NCBI RefSeq assembly: GCF_002891295.1
Contig: NZ_LGUI01000001.1
Location: 62,001-126,000 of the forward strand
DNA: 64,000 bases
Reading direction: 5' to 3'
Origin: Streptomyces eurocidicus
Lineage (GTDB): Bacteria > Actinomycetota > Actinomycetes > Streptomycetales > Streptomycetaceae
Each line of letters opens with the position of its first letter. Within the stretch, counting starts at the first letter, position 1. The translations under genes and the position numbers were made by a program. The notes under the pieces were generated by a model. That model made no database searches. It worked only from the letters and a program-made list of their open reading frames with translations, and was not told the DNA's origin. Positions 27,565 through 35,626 of this stretch are shown here, in pieces.

Positions 27565-29426
27565 CCACCATGCCCGAACCGCTCCTGCGCCTCCCCGCCG
27601 CCCGCGCCCTCACCCTCGCCGGCGCCGCCCTCACCATCCTCTCCACCTTCCTCGCCTGGACCTGGACCACCGCCTTCCCCGGCAACCTCACCGTCAACGG
27701 CTACCCCGGCGGCCTCCAGACCATCACCCTCACCGGCGGCATCCTCACCCTCCTCCACGCCCTCGCCGGCCACCGCGTCAAGGGCCTCCGCTGGCTCGCC
27801 CCCGCCGGCACCACCGCCCCCACCGTCCTGCTGGCCCTCGGCACCCTCGCCACCACCTGGTACACCCTCGGCGCCATCACCACCGACCTCGGCGGCCTCG
27901 CCCACCTCGAACCCGGCGCCTACGTCGCCGCGGCCGCCACCCTCCTCACCCTCACCGGCGCCCTCGCCCTCCCCACGAACCACCAGACCGGCGAAGCCGG
28001 TGGGGCCGGCGGATCCGGTGGGGCCGGTGGGGCCGGTGGGGCCGGTGGGATCAGTCGAGCCGGTGGGGCCGGTGAAGACACCGGCGCCCCGGGCGCCCGC
28101 CCCCACGCCTGGCACCGCTTCCGCCACACCCTCACCACCGGCCACGCACCCCGGCCCACCCCGCTCCCCGCCTGGGCCGAAATCCTCGTCATCGCCGCCG
28201 CCTTCGCCCTCGGCCTCGCCGCCTTCACCTACGGCATCGACACCGAATACGGCGAACTCTTCGTCGGCTACCTCCTCCTCGCCGTCTTCGCCCTCACCGC
28301 CCTCGGCCGCTCCGGACTCACCGCCCGCCTCAGCGCCCTCACCGCCAAACACCGCAACATCACTCTCACCGCCGCGTTCGCCGCCGCCGTCTGCTTCCCC
28401 TTCCTCCAGACCAACGACGCCTACGCCAACCTCGCCACCAGCATCCTGATCTTCGCCACCGTCGCCCTCGGCCTCAACGTCGTCGTCGGCCTCGCCGGCC
28501 TCCTCGACCTCGGCTACGTCGCCTTCCTCGGCGTCGGCGCCTACACCGCCGCCCTCGTCTCCGGCTCCCCCGAATCCGCCGTCGGCGTCCACTTCCCCTT
28601 CTGGGCCGCCGTCCTCACCGGCATCGGCGCCTCCCTCGTCTTCGGCGTCCTCATCGGAGCCCCCACCCTCCGCCTCCGCGGCGACTACCTCGCCATCGTC
28701 ACCCTCGGCTTCGGCGAGATCTTCCGCATCACCATGCTCAACCTCAACGGCAAAACCGGACCCGACATCACCAACGGCTCCATGGGCATCCCCAACATCC
28801 CCGAACTCGACATCCTCGGCTTCAACTTCGGGAAAACCCACAACATCCTCGGCGCCCCCATCGGCCGCTTCGGCAACTACTACCTCCTGATGCTCCTCGC
28901 CACCCTCCTCGTCATCCTGGTCTTCCGCCGCGCCGCCGAATCCCGCATCGGCCGCGCCTGGGTCGCCATCCGCGAGGACGAGACCGCCGCCACCGCGATG
29001 GGCATCAACGCCTTCCGCCTCAAACTCCTCGCCTTCGCCCTCGGCGCCGCCCTCGCCGGACTCGCCGGCACCGTCCACGCCCACGTCATCACCACCGCCA
29101 CCCCCGACCAGTACCAGTTCGCCGGCACCGTCCCGCCCAACTCCGCCTTCCTCCTCGCCGCCGTCATCCTCGGCGGCATGGGCACCATCAGCGGACCCGT
29201 CATCGGCGCCGCCCTGCTCTACCTCATCCCGAACAAGATGGACTTCATGCAGGACTACCAGCTGCTCCTCTTCGGCCTCGCCCTCATCCTGCTGATGCGC
29301 TTCCGCCCCGAAGGCATCGTCGCCGACCGCAGGAAACAGCTCGAATTCCGCGAGACCGGACAACTCGACGTACCCGAACAGGGCCTCCCCGACGGGGCGG
29401 TCGGCGTCACCAAAGCGGAGGCGTGA
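27561..29426 (+). CDS. livM: Branched-chain amino-acid ABC transporter permease LivM, with a long N-terminal extension
   Basis: This 621-aa LivM is about twice the common length. Residues 1-140 form extra membrane helices (ALTLAGAALTILSTFLAWTW and others). A Gly/Ala-rich linker follows (about 146-175), then more helices, and the canonical permease begins near LATSILIFATVALGLNVVVG, with LRGDYLAIVTLGFGEIFRIT and the EAA-like loop IREDETAATAMGINAFRLKL. The start is GTG 27561 overlapping livH, or ATG 27570. The extended form occurs in other Streptomyces; its role is unknown. Confidence 0.93.
   Translation: MTTMPEPLLRLPAARALTLAGAALTILSTFLAWTWTTAFPGNLTVNGYPGGLQTITLTGGILTLLHALAGHRVKGLRWLAPAGTTAPTVLLALGTLATTWYTLGAITTDLGGLAHLEPGAYVAAAATLLTLTGALALPTNHQTGEAGGAGGSGGAGGAGGAGGISRAGGAGEDTGAPGARPHAWHRFRHTLTTGHAPRPTPLPAWAEILVIAAAFALGLAAFTYGIDTEYGELFVGYLLLAVFALTALGRSGLTARLSALTAKHRNITLTAAFAAAVCFPFLQTNDAYANLATSILIFATVALGLNVVVGLAGLLDLGYVAFLGVGAYTAALVSGSPESAVGVHFPFWAAVLTGIGASLVFGVLIGAPTLRLRGDYLAIVTLGFGEIFRITMLNLNGKTGPDITNGSMGIPNIPELDILGFNFGKTHNILGAPIGRFGNYYLLMLLATLLVILVFRRAAESRIGRAWVAIREDETAATAMGINAFRLKLLAFALGAALAGLAGTVHAHVITTATPDQYQFAGTVPPNSAFLLAAVILGGMGTISGPVIGAALLYLIPNKMDFMQDYQLLLFGLALILLMRFRPEGIVADRRKQLEFRETGQLDVPEQGLPDGAVGVTKAEA
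27996..28074 (+). repeat. 9-bp minisatellite inside livM
   Basis: Variants of ggtggggcc are repeated about eight times and encode the Gly-Gly-Ala linker between the extra N-terminal helices and the permease core. Because the unit is a multiple of three, copy-number change would only alter linker length. Confidence 0.8.
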
Positions 29427-30394
29427 CCGCCATGACCACCACCGCGACCACACCCGCACCGGCCACGGCCGACGGCACCCCAGTCCTCACCGCCACCGGC
29501 GTCACCATGCGCTTCGGCGGACTCACCGCCGTACGCGACGTCGACCTCACCGTCTCCGCCCAAGAAATCGTCGGCCTCATCGGACCCAACGGCGCCGGAA
29601 AAACCACCTTCTTCAACTGCCTCACCGGCCTCTACATCCCCACCGAAGGCACCGTCACCTACCGCGACGCCGTCCTCCCGCCCAAACCCCACCTCGTCAC
29701 CAAAGCCGGCGTCGCCCGCACCTTCCAGAACATCCGCCTCTTCGCCAATATGACCGTCCTCGAAAACGTCCTCGTCGGCCGCCACACCCGCACCCACGAG
29801 GGCCTCTTCTCCGCCCTCCTGCGCACCCCCCGCTTCCACCGCGCCGAAGCCGCCTCCACCCGGCGCGCCATGGAACTCCTCGACTTCACCGGCCTCGCCG
29901 CCAAGGCCGACCACCTCGCCCGCAACCTCCCCTACGGCGAACAACGCAAGCTGGAGATCGCCCGCGCCCTCGCCAGCGACCCCGGCCTGCTCCTCCTCGA
30001 CGAACCCACCGCCGGTATGAACCCCCAGGAGACCCGCGCCACCGAGGCCCTCGTCCGCGCCATCCGCGCCCAGGGCACCGCCGTCCTCGTCATCGAGCAC
30101 GACATGCGCTTCATCTTCAACCTCTGCGACCGCGTCGCGGTCCTCGTCCAGGGCGAGAAACTCGTCGAAGGCACCTCCGACGTCGTCCAGGCCGACGAAC
30201 GCGTCGTCGCCGCCTACCTCGGCACCCCCTTCGAGGGCGCGCCGGGCCAGGAGGAACTGGCCGAGGTCGAAGCGGCGGAGGCGGGAGCGGGTACGGGTGC
30301 CGGTACGAGCACGGGCACGGGCACGGGTACCGGTACGTCCGCAGCCCCGGGCACGGCCACCGATCCGGGCGCCCGGACGGAGGAGGACCGATGA
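29423..30394 (+). CDS. livG: Branched-chain amino-acid ABC transporter ATP-binding protein LivG
   Basis: A 323-aa ABC ATPase. It has Walker A GPNGAGKTTFF, the Q-loop, the signature-like NLPYGEQRKLEIARALA, Walker B LLLLDEPTAGMNP (the LivG-type AGMNP), and the switch histidine in VIEHDMRF. After the usual end (about residue 265) a Glu/Ala then Thr/Gly repeat tail (GAGTGAGTSTGTGTGTGTSA) is added. GTG 29423 overlaps the livM stop, and the stop overlaps the livF ATG. Confidence 0.95.
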   Translation: MTAMTTTATTPAPATADGTPVLTATGVTMRFGGLTAVRDVDLTVSAQEIVGLIGPNGAGKTTFFNCLTGLYIPTEGTVTYRDAVLPPKPHLVTKAGVARTFQNIRLFANMTVLENVLVGRHTRTHEGLFSALLRTPRFHRAEAASTRRAMELLDFTGLAAKADHLARNLPYGEQRKLEIARALASDPGLLLLDEPTAGMNPQETRATEALVRAIRAQGTAVLVIEHDMRFIFNLCDRVAVLVQGEKLVEGTSDVVQADERVVAAYLGTPFEGAPGQEELAEVEAAEAGAGTGAGTSTGTGTGTGTSAAPGTATDPGARTEEDR

Positions 30395-31107
30395 CCGCCC
30401 TCCTGGAGGTGGAGAACCTCCGCGTCGCCTACGGCAAGATCGAAGCCGTCAAGGGCATCTCGTTCACCGTCGAGGCCGGCCGGATCGTCACCCTCATCGG
30501 CACCAACGGCGCCGGCAAGACCACGACCCTCCGCACCCTCTCCGGTCTCCTCAAACCCCTCGCGGGCACCGTCCGCTTCGACGGCCGACCGCTGTCGGGC
30601 GTCCCCGCCCACAAGATCGTCGCCCTGGGCCTCGCCCACTCCCCCGAGGGCCGGCATATCTTCCCCCGGCTCACCATCGCCGAGAACCTCCAGCTCGGAG
30701 CGTTCCTGCGCAAGGACGGCCCGGCGATCGACCGCGACATCCAGCACGTCTACGAGCTCTTCCCGATCCTCGGCGAACGGGCGAAGCAGGCGTCCGGCAC
30801 CCTCTCCGGCGGCGAGCAGCAGATGCTCGCCATGGGCAGGGCCCTGATGTCCCGCCCCAAGCTCCTCATGCTCGACGAGCCGTCCATGGGCCTCTCCCCG
30901 ATCATGATGCAGAAGATCATGGACACCATCGCCGAACTCAAGGCCGCCGGCACCACGATCCTGCTCGTCGAGCAGAACGCCCAGGCCGCGCTGTCCCTGG
31001 CCGACCACGGCCACGTCATGGAGACCGGTCGCATCGTCCTGTCCGGAACGGGCGCGGACCTGCTCCACGACGAGTCGGTGCGCAAGGCGTACCTGGGCGA
31101 GGACTGA
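30391..31107 (+). CDS. livF: Branched-chain amino-acid ABC transporter ATP-binding protein LivF
   Basis: A 238-aa ATPase of usual LivF length. It has Walker A GTNGAGKTTTLRTLSGL, LAHSPEGRHIFPRLTIAENL, signature TLSGGEQQMLAMGRALM, Walker B LLMLDEPSMGLSP and the switch LLVEQNAQAAL. It pairs with LivG to energise LivHM. ATG 30391 overlaps the livG stop (ATGA). The operon ends here, followed 13 bases later by a strong hairpin. Confidence 0.96.
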   Translation: MTALLEVENLRVAYGKIEAVKGISFTVEAGRIVTLIGTNGAGKTTTLRTLSGLLKPLAGTVRFDGRPLSGVPAHKIVALGLAHSPEGRHIFPRLTIAENLQLGAFLRKDGPAIDRDIQHVYELFPILGERAKQASGTLSGGEQQMLAMGRALMSRPKLLMLDEPSMGLSPIMMQKIMDTIAELKAAGTTILLVEQNAQAALSLADHGHVMETGRIVLSGTGADLLHDESVRKAYLGED

Positions 31108-31120
31108 CCGCGAACAGAAG

Positions 31121-31159
31121 GGAGGGGCCCGCGTCCGTTCACCGGACGCGGGCCTCTCC
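31121..31159. terminator. Hairpin terminator after the liv operon
   Basis: The arms ggaggggcccgcgtccg / cggacgcgggcctctcc pair over 17 positions with a single G-T wobble and a 5-base loop. It lies between the convergent livF and ANTAR-regulator genes, so it can serve both. Confidence 0.85.
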
Positions 31160-31180
31160 TTCGCTACGTGCTCGGGGGCG

Positions 31181-31825
31181 CTACCCCTTCGCCTTCTTCT
31201 CCGCGGCGTCCTCGATGACCGCCTCGGCGACCTGCTGCATCGACATGCGACGGTCCATCGACGTCTTCTGGATCCAGCGGAACGCGGCCGGCTCCGTCAG
31301 CCCGTACTGGGTCTGGAGCACGCTCTTCGCCCGGTCCACGAGCTTGCGCGTCTCCAGCCGCTGCGAGAGGTCGGCGACCTCCTGCTCCAGGGCCTTCAGC
31401 TGAGTGAACCGCGAGACGGCCATCTCGATGGCCGGCACGACGTCGCTCTTGCTGAACGGCTTCACCAGATACGCCATGGCCCCGGCGTCCCGGGCCCGCT
31501 CCACGAGGTCGCGCTGCGAGAAGGCGGTGAGCATCAGCACGGGCGCGATGGAGTCCGCCGCGATCTGCTCGGCGGCGGAGATCCCGTCGAGCACGGGCAT
31601 CTTCACATCGAGGATCACGAGGTCGGGCTTGTGCTCCCGGGCGAGCGCCACGGCCGTCTCACCGTCGCCGGCCTCACCCACGACGGAGTAGCCCTCCTCC
31701 TCCAGCATCTCTTTGAGATCGAGCCGGATGAGGGCCTCGTCCTCGGCGATCACGACACGGGTGGTGTGAGGCGGGGCGTGCTGCGGCTCGTCGTCGACGG
31801 GCGGGGTGGGCTCGGCGGCGGTCAC
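31181..31825 (-). CDS. ANTAR-domain response regulator (PdtaR-like)
   Basis: A 214-aa two-domain regulator. The receiver (residues about 22-140) has VVIAEDEALIRLDLKEMLEE, phospho-acceptor LVILDVKMPVLDG and conserved lysine AYLVKPF. A C-terminal ANTAR RNA-binding domain follows (LVDRAKSVLQTQYGLTEPAA, then FRWIQKTSMDRRMSMQQVAE). Such proteins act as transcription antiterminators when phosphorylated; the partner kinase is usually encoded elsewhere. GTG 31825 has GAGGAG 4 bases upstream. Targets are not identifiable here. Confidence 0.93.
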   Translation of the reverse strand: MTAAEPTPPVDDEPQHAPPHTTRVVIAEDEALIRLDLKEMLEEEGYSVVGEAGDGETAVALAREHKPDLVILDVKMPVLDGISAAEQIAADSIAPVLMLTAFSQRDLVERARDAGAMAYLVKPFSKSDVVPAIEMAVSRFTQLKALEQEVADLSQRLETRKLVDRAKSVLQTQYGLTEPAAFRWIQKTSMDRRMSMQQVAEAVIEDAAEKKAKG

Positions 31826-31917
31826 GGGTCTCCTCATCCAGGGCAGGTGGTGCCCCTTGAGCCTACCCGCGCGACTTCGCCGAGCCCCAGAGGGTAAGCT
31901 GTCCCGCGCCACGCCTA

Positions 31918-32000
31918 GCCGGGTTGGTGGAACGGTATACACGGAGGTCTCAAACACCTCTGCCTGAAAGGGCTTGCGGGTTCGAATCCCGCACCCGGCA
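31918..32000 (+). tRNA. tRNA-Leu (anticodon CAA)
   Basis: An 83-base cloverleaf. The acceptor arm gccgggt pairs with acccggc (31993-31999) and discriminator A at 32000. The anticodon stem ggaggt/acctct encloses CTCAAAC, giving anticodon CAA for UUG codons. A long variable arm and the T-loop gggttcgaatccc are present. The 3' CCA is not encoded (cct follows). It differs from bldA, which has anticodon UAA. Confidence 0.95.
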
Positions 32001-32086
32001 CCTATGTCCACTAAGCGGACGGTCACCTTCTCGTGAAGCCTGACCATTTCACCCCGCGAGGCCGATTCATCACGCACGGTTGTTCC

Positions 32087-32875
32087 ATGCAGATGCACGG
32101 CAGCGAATTGCGCCAGAAGGCCCTCACTCTCCTTCGCAACGGATCCAAGAATGCGGATGTCGCCCGCGCGCTGGACGTGCCCCTCGGCACGGTCAGCTAC
32201 TGGAGACACGTGGACCGCGCGAAACGCGGGGAATGTCCAGGAGCCCACAGAGCCCCGTGTCCCCGGTGTGACGGTCGCGAGCTGGACGAGGCCGCGTACT
32301 CCTACCTCTTAGCCCTCTACCTGGGCGACGGCCACATCATCCAGTACTCCGGACACCGGGTGCCGAGCCTGATGATCGCCTGCGGCGACGACTGGCCGGG
32401 GCTGATGGACGCATGCGAAGCGGCGATGCGGGCCGTCTTCCCCGACAACTCCACGTGCCGGGTCCGCCGGACCGGCTGCCACAACGTGAAGGTCTACTCC
32501 AAGCACCTATGGTGCATGTTCCCGCAGCACGGCCCCGGCAAGAAGCACGAGCGGTCGATCACACTGGAGCCTTGGCAGCAGCAGATCGTGGACACCCACC
32601 CCTGGGAGTTCATCCGTGGACTCATCCATTCCGACGGCTGCCGCATCACCAACTGGACCGTCCGCCTCGTGGGTGGCGAACGGAAGCGCTACGAGTACAC
32701 GCGGTACTTCTTCACGAACAAGTCCGATGACATCCGCGACCTCTACTGCGAGGTGCTCGACAAGGTCGGCGTCGAGTGGAAGATGACCCGGCGGGGTCCG
32801 GATCCCTTCAACATTTCCGTGGCCCGCAAGGCATCCGTCGCGCTCATGGACGCCCACGTCGGCCCCAAGTACTGA
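32087..32875 (+). CDS. HTH / LAGLIDADG-type homing-endonuclease-like protein beside tRNA-Leu
   Basis: A 262-aa protein from ATG 32087 (MQMHGSELRQKALTLLRNGS); a GTG at 32033 would add 18 residues. The N-terminus has a helix-turn-helix (NADVARALDVPLGTVSYWRH). A small Cys cluster follows (ECPGAHRAPCPRCDG). Two LAGLIDADG-like helices ending in acidic residues come next, YLLALYLGDGHI (about residue 80) and FIRGLIHSDGCR (about 175), spaced as in monomeric LAGLIDADG enzymes. Codon use is less biased to G/C at position 3 than its neighbours, suggesting transfer. It may be an endonuclease or a domesticated regulator; no intron or intein is seen in the tRNA. Confidence 0.75.
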   Translation: MQMHGSELRQKALTLLRNGSKNADVARALDVPLGTVSYWRHVDRAKRGECPGAHRAPCPRCDGRELDEAAYSYLLALYLGDGHIIQYSGHRVPSLMIACGDDWPGLMDACEAAMRAVFPDNSTCRVRRTGCHNVKVYSKHLWCMFPQHGPGKKHERSITLEPWQQQIVDTHPWEFIRGLIHSDGCRITNWTVRLVGGERKRYEYTRYFFTNKSDDIRDLYCEVLDKVGVEWKMTRRGPDPFNISVARKASVALMDAHVGPKY

Positions 32876-32904
32876 GCGGCTGTCAGGGCGGGCGCGCGTC
32901 CAGC

Positions 32905-33215
32905 GGATTTTCCCCTACCCGCCCCTTCCCGTAACTGGGGGCTCCGCCCCCAGACCCCCTTCCGCGCTCCGCGCGGTGGCCTCAAACGCCGGCCGGGCTG
33001 GATTTTCGCCCGGTCCGAGCTCGGCTTTCCGCCCGGTTCCGGGCAACAACTCAGCCCGTCCGGGGGCACCTCCTGGGGGCACCCCCAGCGGTAGCTGGGG
33101 GAGGTAGCCGGGGGAGATTGAGGACCGGGGTCCGGGGCGGAGCCCCGCACGCGGCGGAGCCGCACATCGGATACAGCGGGAAGGGGCGGGGTGGGGAACA
33201 AGCCCGCCGCAGGCG
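32905..33215. repeat. Composite intergenic repeat, copy 3 (longest)
   Basis: The stretch 32876-33229 between the LAGLIDADG gene and pyk holds no gene. It contains ccgccccttcccg, gggggctccgcccccagaccccc, a cctcaaacgccggccgggctgg core, cagcccgtccggg, a ccccagcggtagctggggg module shared inverted with copy 6 (near 46810), and gaaggggcggggtgggg near 33180. Confidence 0.8.
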
Positions 33216-33229
33216 CACCCACGTCGCCC

Positions 33230-34654
33230 CTACTCCTCCCCGATGTGATGCACCCGCACAAGATTCGTCGTCCCGGCGACCCCCGGCGGCGACCCCGCCG
33301 TGATGATCACCATGTCCCCCTTCCGGCAGCGCCCGATCCGCAGCAGGTATTCGTCCACCTGATCCACCATCTCGTCCGTCGTCTGCACCATCGGCCCCAG
33401 GAACGTCTCGACGCCCCACGTCAGATTGAGCTGCGAGCGCGTCGCCGGCTCGGGAGTGAAGGCCAGCAGGGGGATCGGTGAGCGGTACCGGGACAGGCGG
33501 CGCACCGTGTCACCGGATTGGGTGAAGGCGACCAGGTACTTGGCGCCCAGGAAGTCGCCCATCTCGGCGGCGGCGCGGGCGACGGAGCCGCCCTGGGTGC
33601 GGGGCTTGCTGCGTTCGGTCAGCGGGGGCAGGCCCTTGGCGAGGACGTCCTCCTCGGCGGCGGCCACGATGCGGCCCATGGTCTTGACCGTTTCGACCGG
33701 GTACTTCCCGACGCTGGTCTCACCGCTGAGCATCACCGCGTCCGTGCCGTCGATGACGGCGTTGGCGACGTCGGAGGCTTCCGCGCGGGTGGGGCGGGAG
33801 GCGTCGATCATGGAGTCGAGCATCTGGGTGGCGACGATGACCGGCTTGGCATTGCGCCTGGCGAGTTTGATGGCGCGCTTCTGGACGATCGGGACCGTTT
33901 CCAGGGGCATTTCGACGCCGAGGTCGCCGCGGGCGACCATGATGCCGTCGAAGGCGTCGACGATGCCGTCGAGATTCTGGACGGCCTGAGGCTTCTCGAT
34001 CTTGGCGATGACGGGGAGGCGGCGGCCCTCCTGGTCCATGACGCGGTGGACGTCGTGGATGTCGGCCGCGTTGCGGACGAAGGAGAGGGCGATGATGTCG
34101 GCACCGGTCCGGATCGCCCAGCGAAGGTCTTCGACGTCCTTGTGGGAGAGGGCGGGGACGGAGACGGCGACGCCGGGGAGGTTGAGGCCCTTGTGGTCGG
34201 AGACCATGCCGCCTTCGATGACGATCGTACGGACGCGGGGCCCGTCGACCTCGGTGACCTCCAGGGTGACGCGGCCGTCGTCGACGAGGATGCGCTCGCC
34301 CTTGGTGACGTCGGCGGCGAGGCCGTCGTAGGTGGTGCCGCAGGAGTGGCGGTCGCCTTGGGCGCCCTCTTCGACCGTGATGGTGAATGCGTCGCCGCGT
34401 TCAAGGAGTACAGGACCTTCGCGGAACCTGCCGAGGCGGATCTTCGGGCCTTGAAGGTCGGCGAGGATGCCGATATTGCGGCCGGTTTCTTCGGCCGCCT
34501 TGCGTACGCGCTGGTACCGCGCCTCGTGCTCGACATACGTGCCGTGGCTGAGGTTGAAGCGGGCGACGTCCATGCCGGCTTCGACGAGTGCCTTGATCTG
34601 CTCGTACGAATCGGTGGCGGGTCCCAGGGTGCAGACGATTTTCGCTCGGCGCAT
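33230..34654 (-). CDS. pyk: Pyruvate kinase
   Basis: A 474-aa glycolytic enzyme converting phosphoenolpyruvate and ADP to pyruvate and ATP. It begins MRRAKIVCTLGPATDSYEQI and contains VARFNLSHG, the catalytic lysine/metal segment VIAKIEKPQAVQNLDGIV, MVARGDLGVEMP, and the signature region TQMLDSMIDASRPTRAEASD followed by VMLSGETSVGKYP. The length is normal for bacterial Pyk. Streptomyces carry two copies; this one matches the position of the copy next to the ANTAR regulator in S. coelicolor. Confidence 0.97.
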   Translation of the reverse strand: MRRAKIVCTLGPATDSYEQIKALVEAGMDVARFNLSHGTYVEHEARYQRVRKAAEETGRNIGILADLQGPKIRLGRFREGPVLLERGDAFTITVEEGAQGDRHSCGTTYDGLAADVTKGERILVDDGRVTLEVTEVDGPRVRTIVIEGGMVSDHKGLNLPGVAVSVPALSHKDVEDLRWAIRTGADIIALSFVRNAADIHDVHRVMDQEGRRLPVIAKIEKPQAVQNLDGIVDAFDGIMVARGDLGVEMPLETVPIVQKRAIKLARRNAKPVIVATQMLDSMIDASRPTRAEASDVANAVIDGTDAVMLSGETSVGKYPVETVKTMGRIVAAAEEDVLAKGLPPLTERSKPRTQGGSVARAAAEMGDFLGAKYLVAFTQSGDTVRRLSRYRSPIPLLAFTPEPATRSQLNLTWGVETFLGPMVQTTDEMVDQVDEYLLRIGRCRKGDMVIITAGSPPGVAGTTNLVRVHHIGEE

Positions 34655-34776
34655 GGCACGACCTTATGACCTACCGGCGGGTAGAGAATTGGCCGCCGCC
34701 AACTACCCAACGTCCGTTTGGCAAAAGCTTGTTGACACCTACTGAAACGTGCGCGGGGGTGCTCCGATGAGCACTT

Positions 34777-35499
34777 TCAGAGGGCCGGCGGGGTCATCGT
34801 CAACCGGGCATTGACCTGTGCGTAGACGGTCTGGCGCTGGGGTTCGAGATCGAGCGCGGGGGCGGGCTCCGGAGCTCCGCCGAAACCGGACGCGCGCGCC
34901 ATTCCGGCGACCATGGGCGCACCGCCGTAGGGGGCGTTCTCCGCGCCTTCGTCGGCGAGTTCCAGGAGGGCGACCAGCCGGGCGCCGAGGGCGTCGGCGT
35001 ATTCGCGGGCGCGCTGCACGGCGTCCTGTACGGCCTGCCGGCGGGCCTCGCGGTGGGCGGGCGAGTCGGGGCGCAGGGCCCACCAGGGGCCGTCGACGCG
35101 GGTGAGTTCGAGGTCGGCGAGGCGGGTGGCGAGTTCGCCGAGGATGGTGAAGTCGCTCAGGGTGGCGGTGTGGTGGACGGTGCCGTGGTAGGAGCGGGTG
35201 CGTTCGCCGCGGCCCTTCGTGGAGAGCTGGGGGGTGAGGGTGAAGGTGCCCGTTTCGATGCGTTCGACGGCGTCGCCGGTGGTCTTGAGGAGGTCGAGGA
35301 CCTGGTTATTGCGGCGGGTGAGGTCGGTGAGAGTGGTGTTGCGGTCGGTGGACCGGGCGGTGACGGTGATGCCGAGGTGGGCGATCTCGGGGTCGACCTC
35401 CAGGTGGGCCTCGCCACGTACGGCGATGCGGGGGTGTTCGGGGGTGCCGTAGGGCAGCGGCTGGGGCGTGGGGCCGGGTGTGGGCTCGGGCGTGGTCAT
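34777..35499 (-). CDS. SIMPL domain-containing protein
   Basis: A 240-aa protein without a clear signal peptide. After a Pro/Thr-rich start it shows IAVRGEAHLEVDPEIAHLGI, NTTLTDLTRRNNQVLDLLKT and a YHGTVHHTATLSDFTILGEL segment, then a REARRQAVQDAVQRAREYAD helix, all typical of the SIMPL (DUF541) family. SIMPL proteins form large oligomers; proposed links include oxidative stress and signalling, but the function is unsettled. It lies 122 bases upstream of pyk on the same strand and is divergent from the nucleotidase. Confidence 0.9.
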   Translation of the reverse strand: MTTPEPTPGPTPQPLPYGTPEHPRIAVRGEAHLEVDPEIAHLGITVTARSTDRNTTLTDLTRRNNQVLDLLKTTGDAVERIETGTFTLTPQLSTKGRGERTRSYHGTVHHTATLSDFTILGELATRLADLELTRVDGPWWALRPDSPAHREARRQAVQDAVQRAREYADALGARLVALLELADEGAENAPYGGAPMVAGMARASGFGGAPEPAPALDLEPQRQTVYAQVNARLTMTPPAL

Positions 35500-35626
35500 G
35501 GGGTCATGGTGGCAGCCGGGCGGGTCACCGGGGAGTCACCGGATCGCAACCTCGCGGGGGTGTTGTGGGCGGGGGTGCCGCGGTCAGAATCTACGCGCGT
35601 TGTCAGTGACTGAATGGGGAGATGAA

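Noticed and set aside
31918-32000. bldA (tRNA-Leu UAA)
   Set aside because: The anticodon loop reads CTCAAAC, so the anticodon is CAA, not UAA.
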